The translations under genes were made by a program, and so were the position numbers. Positions 30,861 to 41,805 of a stretch of 64,000 nucleotides of DNA are shown piece after piece (the first letter of the stretch is position 1; every line of letters begins with the position of its first letter). The stretch is from the NCBI GenBank assembly GCA_964016985.1, contig OZ024824.1, forward strand, positions 118,316,951-118,380,950. The letters run 5' to 3'. This DNA comes from Anodontia alba. Taxonomy: Eukaryota; Mollusca; Bivalvia; Lucinida; Lucinidae. Below the pieces are notes generated by a model. It was not told the origin of the DNA. It worked only from the letters and a program-made list of their open reading frames with translations, and did no database searches.

Positions 30861-32320
30861 CTGAAAAAAAAAAATGTCGTCTGCTACAATTTTGCGTAGA
30901 GCTTTAAGGGCTAATCTATTTTTTTCAACTACATCCACTCAGTTGATGACACTATAAGGCTCTAAAAACATCTCAAGCCAGCTGCAAAATTGGAGCTAGA
31001 CTACCACTTGTAGCTGACAGTCAGGTCAAACTCGATTAAATTTCAGGTGTCTGGGAACATACATGAAAAGCCCTACTGTTCTTTCGACAGTCAAGGCGTT
31101 TTTCATTCAATATTTTGTTCTAAAGGGAATTGACAATACGTTTCATTGATTTTAAATTATTGATGTTCCATAATAATATTGTGAAATTGCAGAAAGGTTC
31201 AACAAGAAGAACTTGTTGAAAACCTGCATCCAAACTACCTTCCCAAGTGATTTTGCATAATTTGCAGTCGTTTTTTGTGTTGTTTTGTTTTTAATCACTG
31301 AATGGATAAAGCTTTCGGTGCATAGGTAGTTACGACATTGAATTATGACTAAAATGCAAAATTACTTCTTCTGAGTAAAGCCACAAAACGCGGTGTCTGA
31401 TTAGGGTCTACATTGTTTGCCACTCATCTAACAACATTCTAGAGACCTCAATGGACAGGTAGAAAAATGGATTTGTCAAAAGTTTAAAATAATTATGGTA
31501 AGGGGTTAAAGTGTTCCAATATTTTAGATAAATATCGTAAATGAAATAGAGACGTTAACCCCCGCCCCCCCCCCCCCTCCACCCCTCCCCCAGCGGGTAC
31601 GCAACTTAGGAATGTCGAACCAACGTCGATGCAAGGTCATGAAGTTGCATTGACGTTGATGCGACATTTAATAAGCGCCATGTGCCCGCTGGAACCACTC
31701 TGCAGCCCAGTCGTGTAATCACTTCCAAAATATAAGGTCTGTTGCACAGTTGTTTGAAGGCCTTGTCCAGGCATTCCTTTAGGTCCGCAGACAAAGAACC
31801 CTGACTGACCATGTTCTTTAGAATTATTCACGATCAAGAACCATATTCTCCTTAGATCTGTATCGTGCAGACACCAAACCAAGACATTTTATTTCTTTCT
31901 AATTCTTATACTATAAGCAAATTTAGCAAGCGTAGAAATTTGCAGACTTTCTTTCTATTCCCGCATAATTAAACAATAGAATCAACTGCGTTCAGTAAAA
32001 CAAAGTGTTCGCGGACATTCGCGAACTATTGTAAACGCTCCGATCAGCTGTGCTAGTTTTCGGCAGACGTTAGCGAACTACATGTAAAGTTTGTATAGTC
32101 TTTTGGTGAAAAATAAATGTCGGCCTATGCGAATAAAGATAGGACATTCATTCTTTTGCTGTGAGAAGCACGAGTGAAAATTTATGTTTTCACTGAAAAA
32201 GGGTTAATTTTCCTTTTACTTTATTGTTTACATGCCAATGCGCGCTTCTGACGTCGTAATTAGTGTCGCAAAACAAAACATGAACGTGATGGCGTCGACG
32301 TTCAGAGCTTAATATTGAAG
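30745..32320. other. Intergenic, mostly unassigned
   Basis: Poly(T) at 30832-30860, a degraded B-like segment at 31075-31375 and a poly(C) tract at 31559-31596. An apparent minus-strand frame at 31606-31882 has no family resemblance I can recognise. Confidence 0.45.
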
Positions 32321-32669
32321 CGCACACTGTAAAAAAAAAAAAAATAAATAAATAAATCCCGTAGATTTTACGGTAAATACTGGCAACTGGCTGCCAGCGC
32401 CTTTACCATATATATTTTTACGGGGCTCGTAGAACTTTCGCAGGAATTTCCTCGTAGGATGTGGTAAGGATGGGTAAGTTGAAGATAGGGGCGGTAGCTC
32501 ACATCGCTACTATGTCCAATACGTTACTAATACATTGCCCTACACTGCTCTACATTGCGTAATAATAACTGCAAATAACCTACAGGCCCCGTAAAATTTA
32601 CGGTAATGTACTGGCAGCCAGTTACCAGTATTTACCGTAAAATCTACGGGATCTTTTTCCAGTGTATTA
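32321..32669. mobile_element. MITE with about 65-bp inverted repeats
   Basis: Inverted ends contain CCCGTAGATTTTACGGTAAA, TACTGG and CTGGCTGCCAG. The termini are CACTG-like, suggesting an EnSpm/CACTA affinity (inference). Confidence 0.8.
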
Positions 32670-33265
32670 GTGAAACAATGAAGACAACCGAAGTAATCCG
32701 AAACGAATAGAAATGAATTGAAAATAGCAAGACCAATTTGAACACTTATCCTAAATTTTGAACTTTATATTTCATATGCTTGTCCAAAAATTGAAAGCTT
32801 ATCCTAAATTTTGAATAGTTACAACTGAACCACATCATGTGAATCAGTAAGGTGATGGCCATTAATTGAGCCGCGCCATAGGATACGTGTCTGACCTGGC
32901 ATATGCGGACGACGAAGACCCAGATCAACCTGCGCATCTGCGCCGTCTGATCAGGACCTTCGCTTCCCGCTTAAAGAGTTATTGGATGTTATAGATCGTA
33001 TAACGTAGTATAGCAAAGTTCTTTATCAGACTATTTATCTCCGCTGCTGATCTGATTCTTCACTGCTAGTATTTACCCCGAAGACACAGTTTTTCATGCA
33101 AGGCTCAATTGTGTTACATATTTACAGTGAAGTTTTGGATCAGCCAACATAACCAAGCACGCTGCTTTATTTAGTCTACAATATACCACGATTCTGTGAG
33201 GGGACAGAGGCGGCGATAAGCGTAATCTGGTGCTCTGTATCACTTCGACTTGATGTTTCCATATA

Positions 33266-33584
33266 CATTACAAATTCACGCCTATTCAAATATATTGAAA
33301 ATTTCACCATCAAAAACGGAAAGTTTTCAGATAAAAAATCAAATATGTTTAATATTTCTGCTCAAAACATAGATTGTGGGTGCTCGTTAGAACCGCCTCG
33401 CCGAGGCGGTTCTAACGCTTACCCACAATCTATGTTTTTGAGCGGCGAGGCGCTTCTAACGAGCACCTACAATCTATGTTTTGAGCAGAAAGAAGAAAAA
33501 TAATGTATACCCCTGTAAACCCTAGTTTTTTCTATATAAAATGAGGTTTAAGGGGTCAAAAGTATATAGGTATGTTTTCCTGAT
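33266..33584. mobile_element. Family A MITE, copy with duplicated core
   Basis: Carries the normal central hairpin (33378-33432), then a second partial half hairpin (33443-33475) before the terminal GGTATGTTTTCCTGATG. Confidence 0.8.
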
Positions 33585-33671
33585 GAGACGCGTGCTCATA
33601 TGTATTCCAAAGATATGGAAACGTCCACAAGATGTGATAAAAGTGCGCAAGATCACTGTTCTGTAGTAAAT

Positions 33672-34075
33672 AGAGGATCTTACATGAGTGGCCATTTCAT
33701 ATGAAAAAAAAAGGTAAGAGAAAAGTCCAGGGAGTGCCACAATCACAAACCGCAGCCCTTCCCAGACCCCAAGAGGAAACCGATAAATCTAAACAAGCAC
33801 AAACCGAACAAACGTACGAAAAGCACTAAGATTAGCTCTCTCTTCCCCAAGCGAGGTAATCGCAATACTAAAAGGACTGAAAAACACAAGAACAAAATGA
33901 CACACGGAAAGACATACAACAAATCGCCTCGTAGAATAAACCACAAAGCAACAAAGAGTAAGACTAACACCGGGACCACCGACCACCACCTTGAAATTTA
34001 TGAAACGAGCCTTCAGCGATACTCTATTTACTTCATATGAAATGGCCACACATGTGAGATTTCGTTTATCATATG
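33672..34075. mobile_element. Family J MITE with internal insertion
   Basis: AGAGGATCTTACATGAGTGG ... AAATTTATGAAACGAGCC ... TATCATATGAC. About 280 bp of unrelated sequence (33702-33985) separates the halves. Other J copies: 51903-52033, 52197-52350, 54578-54690, 56598-56775. Confidence 0.75.
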
Positions 34076-34623
34076 ACTTTTAATTGTATATTATGGTCGT
34101 AGAAGTTGAACTATTCTTCAACAATGGCGAATGCTATGGAGAATCTGAAGGAAACAAATAAGTATTCTTTGATTTTTAGTGTGTTAGAATCGAATTAGAT
34201 ATGCTTCGCTCGTGAATTGATCTATTTTACAACTGACCTCCAAACAGTGAATTAGTACTCAGCAATTCGCTGCTAGAGCTGATCTGTTTGACGACGTGAA
34301 TTATTTAGGGGATAACTGCCGGCGACGCGTCAGCGGAGCCGTAAAACGTAATTTGCGACCGTAAAATCGCCGATTTACCTCCCCAAATGACAAATTTGAA
34401 TGCTGTTATCCCCATTCTAATGCATGTATTCATTTTTTTTTCTGTTGAAAAAATGTACTACTTACACAAAGCGACAAGTGCTGTGAGCTGGGTAAAACCA
34501 AATGCCAGCCAATAAGAAGCGACGTTACGTGATGACGTCGATTTCCGACAGTATATCGCAGAATATCGTCGCAAATTTTTGACGTCATCCAATCAGACAT
34601 CGCGTTACATACGCGAGTGCATT

Positions 34624-35218
34624 AGATAGAGGATATTTATTCTTTGGCTGTGAATACCATAAACATTGTCATCGAGTGTAATGAAAACATCAGTATTTTC
34701 ACGAGTGCGAAGCACGAGTGAAAATTTGAATGTTTTCATTACACGAGATGAATATTTTTATGATATTCTGAAAAAAGAGTAAATTTTCTTTTTATTTTAT
34801 TGTTTACACGGCAGTGCGTTTCTGACGTCATAACTAACGTCACCAAACTAAACATAAACGTCATGGCGTCGACGTTCAGTGCTTTTCATGTAAAACGCTG
34901 GAGAAATAAAAATAAAAAGTTTCGGCAAATCAAAATAATCTTGATACCAAAATGTTCCTTACATTCTAACTAAGAAAATGCATACCAACACTTGATAGTT
35001 TTGTTCAGAAACAAAGAAGTTACAGGTGTTCAAAATTCTGAGGTGGAGGTAATATCCACTTCTGAAACAATGAAGAAAACCGAAGTCGTCCAAACGAGGA
35101 GTGAAAATATAAATCGTATCAGTCACTAGTGAAATGATACGATATCAATTCACTAGTGATTGATACCACTTTTATTTTCACCAGATACACAGATTTCACC
35201 GCTAGCAATAAAATAAAA
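34624..35218 (+). mobile_element. Family F MITE, copy 1
   Basis: Starts AGAGGATATTTATTCTT. Contains the hairpin TTTTCACGAGTGCGAAGCAC / GAGTGAAAA, CTGACGTCATAA, and a second palindrome GATACGATATCAATTCACTA / GTGATTGATACCAC. Confidence 0.85.
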
Positions 35219-35589
35219 TTAAGTTTGATCACGGTGACGTTTCCATTTGGCTCGATGGGTAAACGTTAACGTCATGTTAGAATTCTTAAATATATCATGA
35301 ATACTAGCCCTTAATGCACCAGTTATAGTAGCAGCAGGCGACAATCTGTTAGAAAACAAGGCTTGACATTCCAATAGACTATTGACAAGAATTTTCAGTC
35401 TTATTATTTATTTTATTTTTTTTATCGAGAAAGTAAAAAGTGCTGTTGTGTCTGTCACAATTTTTAACCGTTTAATAACCGCGTGAAGCAGTTGAAGACA
35501 CGGGAACACATGCATGTCGTTTCAACACCATGTGTAAACAAGTCTCATTCGAGAGTGTGTAGTAAGTCTCAATCCCAGAAAATGTCCTC

Positions 35590-36085
35590 CGGACATGTGC
35601 GCCCAGCGAAGATTCAGATCAGACTGCGCGTTCACGCAGTCTGATCTGTATCTTCGCTGGGTGCATTTTGGATAGTTCATATGGACAACGAAGACTGATC
35701 AGACTGCAGGAATCTTGAGTCTTCGTAAGTCACACATACAAGAAGGTGCGTTTTCTCACGTCGTGGCTCATATACATGGATCTGGAAAAATCAAAACTTT
35801 CATCTGATTGGCTTGATCTTGTGAAAGTTGTGATTTTTCCAGATCCATGTACATGTCGCGGAACAATCTGTAAGGAATGGAGCTATTTATTAGCTGTATT
35901 AAGCCGGGGCACAACTTGTTCTACAAGATTGTATGTGTGCCCAGCGAAGACAGCTCAGTCTGAGCATCCGCGCAGTCAGACCAGTGTCTTCGCAGGGAAT
36001 TCTGTGAGTAGCCAAGTATCAAAACTTCTTAGGCGGACAGCGAATACTCTGATCAGCCTGTGCGGATGCGCACATGCACTGTTGT
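35590..36085. repeat. Cluster of palindromic family D repeats
   Basis: GCCCAGCGAAGATTCAGATC and its inverted partners recur. A separate hairpin (about 35777-35852, arms ACATGGATCTGGAAAAATCA) is nested here. Other D copies: 32890-32960, 39540-39700, 50410-50590, 59690-59780, 60905-61100, 61435-61545. Confidence 0.8.
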
Positions 36086-36097
36086 AGGACCTGCTGT

Positions 36098-36642
36098 TAC
36101 CCGGCGTGTAAAATAAGTAGAGAGAACAATCAACAGTGTTTTATTTTATTGTTAGCGGTGAAATCAGTGTATATCTGGTGAAAATAAAAGTGGTATCAAT
36201 CACTAGTGAATTGATATCGTATCATTTCACTATAGTGACTGATACGATTTATATTTTCACTCCTCGCTTTGGGCAACTTCGGTTTTCTTCATTGTTTCAG
36301 ATGTGGATCTTACCTCCACTTCAGATTTTTGAACACCTCTAACTTCTTTGTTTCTTAACTAAAGTATCAAGTGTTGGTATGCATTTTCTTAGTTAGAATG
36401 TAAGGAACATTTTGGTATCAAAATTATTTCGATTTGCCGATTTTTTTTGTCTCTCCAGCGTTTCACATGTTAAGCACTGAGCGTCGACGCCATGACTTTC
36501 ATGTTTTGTTTGGTGACGTTATTTATGACGTCAGAAACGCGCATTGGCGTGTAAACAATAAAATAAAAAGAAAATTTACTCTTTTTCAGTGAATACCCGG
36601 CGTGTAAAATAAGTAGAGAGAACAATCAACAGTGTTTTACTG
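36098..36642 (-). mobile_element. Family F MITE, copy 2, flanked by a 45-bp direct repeat
   Basis: The F body runs about 36139-36596. The flanking repeat (GGCGTGTAAAATAAGTAGAG, AACAATCAACAGTGTTTTA) is at 36098-36142 and 36594-36638. Confidence 0.85.
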
Positions 36643-37244
36643 ATATGAATAGGTTGTCACGAAAGAGCGTGACAATTCGGTAAAAACGAGTTCTGAAGGA
36701 ACGAGTTTTACTAAATCATCCATACCTTTGAAAGACAGTTCTTTTTTTTCTTACAAGCAAACAATACCTTATTGGTAATGTAGTAGATTTGGTATCGTTG
36801 TGCATGTAATCTTCACAGACTGAACACCAAACAATATCAGAAAATAACGTCATTTGCATTTTGTTCTCTGTTCTTTAGCGATGTCAAATTTAAAAATACG
36901 GGAAACAGTCATTTAAAAAAAGTTCTAGCTGAAAACGGACACCGCTCAAATATGTTCTGAGATAGCCTGTGACGAACGGAATAGCGAACGCATGAACTAA
37001 GCGAAAGCAGTATCCACATCCACCCCTTCTCAACTTTTCCAAAGTTGGGGGAATAATAATAAGCAAAACACTGAAAGTGCTGATCGGAGCGGGTGCCAAA
37101 ATTCTATTGGCCTCTACAACCGATTGGGATTTACGCTGAAATATACATATAATATTAAAAAAAAAGCCACACATAAACGTCTTTTTCGGCACCCGATAGT
37201 CCCTTTTCGGTACATTTTGGTGTTTATTTAACCTCCCTTTATAT

Positions 37245-37612
37245 TTTTTTTATTTTATTGTTAGCGGTGAAACCAGTGTATATCTGGTGAAAATAAAAGT
37301 GGTATCAATCACTAGTGAATTGATATCGTATCATTTCACTTGTGACTGATAGGATTTATATTTTTACCCCTCGCTTTGGACGACTTCGGTTTTCTTCATT
37401 GTTTCAGAAGTGGATGTTACCGCCACTTCAGATTTTTGAACACCTGTAACTTCTTTGTTTCTGAACTAAACTATCAAGTGTTGGTATGCATTTTCTTAGT
37501 TAGAATGTAAGGAACATTTTGGTATCAAGATTACTATTGTTTTCATTACATTCTATGACAATATTTATGATATTCACAGCAAAAGAGTAAATATCCTCTA
37601 TTTACTTTTTAC
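37245..37612 (-). mobile_element. Family F MITE, copy 3 (internally deleted)
   Basis: From TTATTTTATTGTTAGCGGTG to AAATATCCTCTATTTAC. Lacks the TGACGTCA middle present in 34624-35218. Confidence 0.8.
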
Positions 37613-37738
37613 CCAACGTTGTAGATTTGGCGAGTTTTACTGGAGTATTCATATTCGTCCGCCAATATTGTACTCAGTGCGATGGAAATCTTATTTCTTC
37701 GAAAGTTCAAAATTTTGTTCGATTTCTTTATTTATATA

Positions 37739-38850
37739 AGAAATAGATCAGCTCTAGCAGTGATTTGTTGAGTAATAAATCACTGTTTTGAGGTCAGTTG
37801 TAAAGTATAACAAATCACGAGCGCGGAGCGCGAGTGATTAATCTTCTTTAATTACATTTTCAGCAATGATTTACTAAGATTTCTCAGTGAATTATAATCG
37901 ATAATTCACCGAGTGAATTATTTCATTCCGAACGCATTGACACCATAATTGCTAGGCGAAGTTGCTGACGTACTTGGTAACAACAATAACAATAGTTGAC
38001 GTTTCTCGGAAAATTTGATAAAATCATGGAGATCAGACTGCAATTTTCACGTCCAGTTGGCGTTTTTGAGGAAAGACCTGCAACGCAAATATAAAGTATG
38101 ATTTTCTTGATAATCCAGTTCAACTTTCGTGATATTGTTGTGTCTGTATTTCAAGCACAGGATGATTTTTGCATTAAAGTGAAAACAAGATGGCGACTGA
38201 TTTTCAAACTATAAACCACGCCTCCTGGAATTCATGCACTGACTGGAACTATTTTGGTAGGAAATCATAACGGCAGAATATGAAAATTCAAAGGTAAAAC
38301 ATGAATGAAAAGGTAATGACAGTTTATTTGGTTGTTTTGATCGATTACGGAGAAATAATTCACGCGTGTTCTAAGGCTTTCGTGTAAAAAACTCGTTCGC
38401 TTCGCTCACTCGTTTTTTACGCGCAAGCCTTAGAATACATGTGAATTATTTCTCCGTAATCGATCAAAACAAACAAATAAACTCTATACAACTGACCGAC
38501 AAACTGTGATTTAGTACTCAACAAATGACACACAAGAGCTGATCTATTTCGATTCGAACATATAGAAAACGACGAAAAAGTAATTGTATCCTTGAGATTC
38601 TTCCAACTTTCCGCCATCAAATAAAGAAATCGCGCCAACAGTTTTGACTGTAACGTTTACATGCTTTTCTTCTGTTGTTGACGCGAGAAAAACGACGTTA
38701 CACCGTTTATCGTCGTGTAAACGAAGACTAACGTCAGCAAAGTGTCAAAATGACGGCAGATAGCGTCGCGCACTTCCGCCCAGTGATTTGATGCAGAATA
38801 AATCACTGAATTTAACCATTGGCTATATATAGACAAGGAGTTTAGAATCG
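37739..38850 (+). mobile_element. Family G MITE, copy 1, interrupted by another palindrome
   Basis: Left part 37739-37850 (GATCAGCTCTAGCAGTGATT, CACGAGCGCGGAGCGCGAGT), right part about 38490-38850 ending CATTGGCTATATATAG. Between them is a nested palindrome (38330-38480) with the tip ACTCGTTCGCTTCGCTCACT. Confidence 0.8.
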
Positions 38851-39540
38851 TTATTTATAAGCATCAGAGTGTACAAGGCTAATATGTTTGAATGCAGAAT
38901 TTAGCGTTATCAGTTATCAGGTAGTTATTAGATTTAGTAAGAGAAAAAAGGATTGTCTAAATGTGGTTTGTTCAATCTGGTGGCGCTTTGTCAGCCGCCC
39001 CAAATAATAATAACAATAATAATATCTTCCATTCTTGCGGACAACACGTTTGGCAAAATTTCAAATCGAACATACGATCCTTGTAAAAGAGCATGCACAT
39101 TTGTGATATAGAATATAATATGTGCTCGGTTAAAATAACATTTTTAAGACAAGCATAGATAAAGTATATAAATCTCCTATTAACGTTAATAAAACAGACA
39201 AATTTTCCGTATCGAAATCGAATCATACAGAGAATAAATTACCCAGACAGTAAACAGGAATGTGTGTTGAGATAATAAGAGTTAAGAATACTCAGACTAT
39301 GGATATTGAACATTCCCACGAGTGCACCACAACAATGTGCCGAAAGTAGAACTGGATTATCAATTAATTCATACTTTATATTCGCATTGCAGGTCTTTCC
39401 TCAAAAACGCCAATAAAGCGTCGATTATAATTCACTGAGAAATCTCAGGAAATCACTGCTGAAAATGTAATAAACTTAAAATAATCAAACACCCTATATA
39501 TAACAATACGAGCCAGAACGCCAGAAAGCGTACCTTCGTA
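38851..39540. other. Upstream flank of the pseudokinase gene
   Basis: AT-rich. No promoter motif or upstream exon could be identified with confidence. Confidence 0.4.
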
Positions 39541-39783
39541 TATGTGCGCCCTGTGAAGATTCTGATAAGCTTGCACATTCGCGCAATCTAATCAGAATAT
39601 TCACTGGACGCATTTTGGATAGCCAAGGATGCAACCTTTCTTGATGTGGACAACGACGACTTTGATCAAACTGTGCAGATGAGTCTTCGCTGGATGCAAT
39701 GTCAGGAAGTACGTTGTTTTCATATTGCATCTCATATTATCAATAATGTTTATTTCAGTATTTGCATAGATCCGGCCATCACC

Positions 39784-41805
39784 ATGAACGAGAATAATAG
39801 TGAAATAGTAGAATGCCACAGCGACGAAAGTGACTTTGAAATAGAGATAACAAATGGATTCTTTCGTAACACAGTAAACATAGATATCATTCCTAAAATG
39901 AACACAATTGAGTTCAGACAAAATCCTCTTTGTAACCATGTAACAGAAACTGATAAGTATGAAGTGGTAGTGAATGGTGAACATAAAGCGAATGATGAGA
40001 CGGACATAGCTACCAGACGAAGAATTTCAGAAGAAAAGAGCAAACCAGATATGCTGGACAAATCAGAGGAAAATGGAAGTGAAGAGGTATTTGGCGAAAT
40101 CAATGGGTCTGATTTTATTGGCTGGACAAATGAAAATGACGAAGTGAAAGAGACTGCTGAGCTGGATGATATAGAGATAGAAATAGTCGACGGAGAGTGT
40201 CCAGGAACGATTTCTATAAATATTATACGTGTACATTCGGGTTTGTCTGATCAAATTAAGGATGATAGAAGTAATTATAATGAACAAGAAGAATCTCACG
40301 GAGACTACAGAATACATAAATATATAAATACTGAATTAAACACATACAGAAAGACATACGCAGGTGAAAGTAAAGTAAGTGGGTCCTATATTCCGAATGA
40401 AAACATCTCAAACAGCGATGAAGCGATTTCTGATGCAAGTAGCAAAACTAAAATCATTATGTTAAATAAATATGACTTGGATAAACGCAGGACTTCACAG
40501 TCCGATCATTGTCTTCCAGACTCTGACAAGGTCAAATATACTTCGACAAAAACTGATAAAGTTTCAAAAGTATTTCAGACAGAAGGGCAGTATGACAACA
40601 ATATACATAAAATGTTTGAGAATCTCTATGACGCTTCAGAATTGACAACTGCACAGAACGATAATGAAACAGTAACTGACACAAATATTGAACAAGACAG
40701 TTTGGATCAGAAGACCACCGTCAGCTCAAAGAATGAGCTTAACCAGGCGTTTTTGGTAAAAGGTGATCACATGAAACGATCAAAAGACACAAATAATGTA
40801 TTACTGGCCAAAGGTCAAAGTGATGCAGGGAAAGGCGATTTTTTCTACAAAAGAAAGGGCAACGAAAAGAAGGAAGAAGTAAATGGCTGCATACTCGACG
40901 ATGTTGATGAAGTCATTCCAAGGGTGATTCCAAAAGCAGGGAAACAAGTCACTTTTGGCGATGAAATTAGCGGCAATCGCTTGATACAGTTAAGCCCGGA
41001 GAAGCGACTTACTTCTGATATTACATCACCAAATAAGGCTGAAAAATCTATTCTTAAAAACAACATTCCTTCCAAAACAAGATGCATCGAAGCTCAAATA
41101 TATTATAATAGCAACTACTTTGAAGACGACAATGGTGACGATAGTGGTTTGTCCGGTGATGATGATCATAACCGCTGGGAATACAGGAACGATGCGTATC
41201 AACCACCTAGACGACTAGACACCTTTTCTGAAGCATATGTGTCTCCTTATAAGCAACTGTCCGAGCAACAAAACCATCAGATCAGGGACCAGCGATACTT
41301 CTGTTCCAGTGACAAGTATACAAGACACTATCGAACGACCAGATCATATGTCGATTTCCAAGCAACAAATGTTTCAATTCTGAAGCGAAGCAAGGAAAAA
41401 ACAAACACCGAGAATGATGCAACCCCTTATGCCAAGCACAGCTCTGAGGTTAAGCAAACTACTCTTATCAGACCGCCTGGAAACTACACAAATAGTCCAC
41501 AAAAAGAGGTGTCCATTAAAAATAATCATTCGCCGCTTCCAAGTTTCATTGCTAGTGGTTTTAATAATTCAGGAAGGAATTCAAACTCTAAGAATACGGT
41601 TTCAAACAAGCAAACTCGGCGAGATAAGAAGAAGAAGCATTACAAGAAGAGAGGTAAACATGCTAATGTTGAGACAGACATAGAGCGGTTTCAAAGATTT
41701 CTGAGTACAGCACAGGTGAGGCTAACGTCAAAAGGCAACATTGATGTAAGAAGACTGAAGCTGGAATATCTATTACATATTGGGGATTTCTCATTGAAGT
41801 ACAAG
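39784..41805 (+). CDS. Pseudokinase gene, first recognised coding exon (N-terminal region)
   Basis: 674 codons from ATG 39784 to the phase-0 donor AAG|GTAAGA at 41806. A likely acceptor (TATTTCAG) at 39757-39758 puts this ATG about 25 bp into the exon. The reading frame stays open upstream to an ATG at 39646, but that stretch belongs to a dispersed palindromic repeat, so I prefer 39784. The product is acidic (EIEITNG and EIEIVDG repeats around residues 18-145), with an RRRIS basophilic phospho-site near residue 77, KQVTF, two SILK motifs and the KKKKHYKKRGKH cluster. The last 19 codons already encode the kinase beta-1/Gly-loop region. An untranslated upstream exon probably exists but was not found. 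Confidence 0.88.

Noticed and set aside
31606..31882. Overlapping minus-strand frames with a plausible peptide (LSADLKECLDKAFKQL)
   Set aside because: No splice context, no recognised family, and two frames of similar length overlap.
33743..34049. Hydrophobic minus-strand frames suggesting a membrane protein
   Set aside because: Purine-rich insert within a J MITE; hydrophobicity comes from base composition. A related stretch at 56219-56635 shows the same effect in the other orientation.
39646..39783. Upstream in-frame ATG extending the pseudokinase N-terminus by 46 codons
   Set aside because: The segment is part of the dispersed family D palindrome, and a good acceptor (TATTTCAG) lies between it and ATG 39784.
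39601..40438. Several long minus-strand frames opposite the pseudokinase exon
   Set aside because: Antisense shadows of an AT-rich open exon; no motifs.
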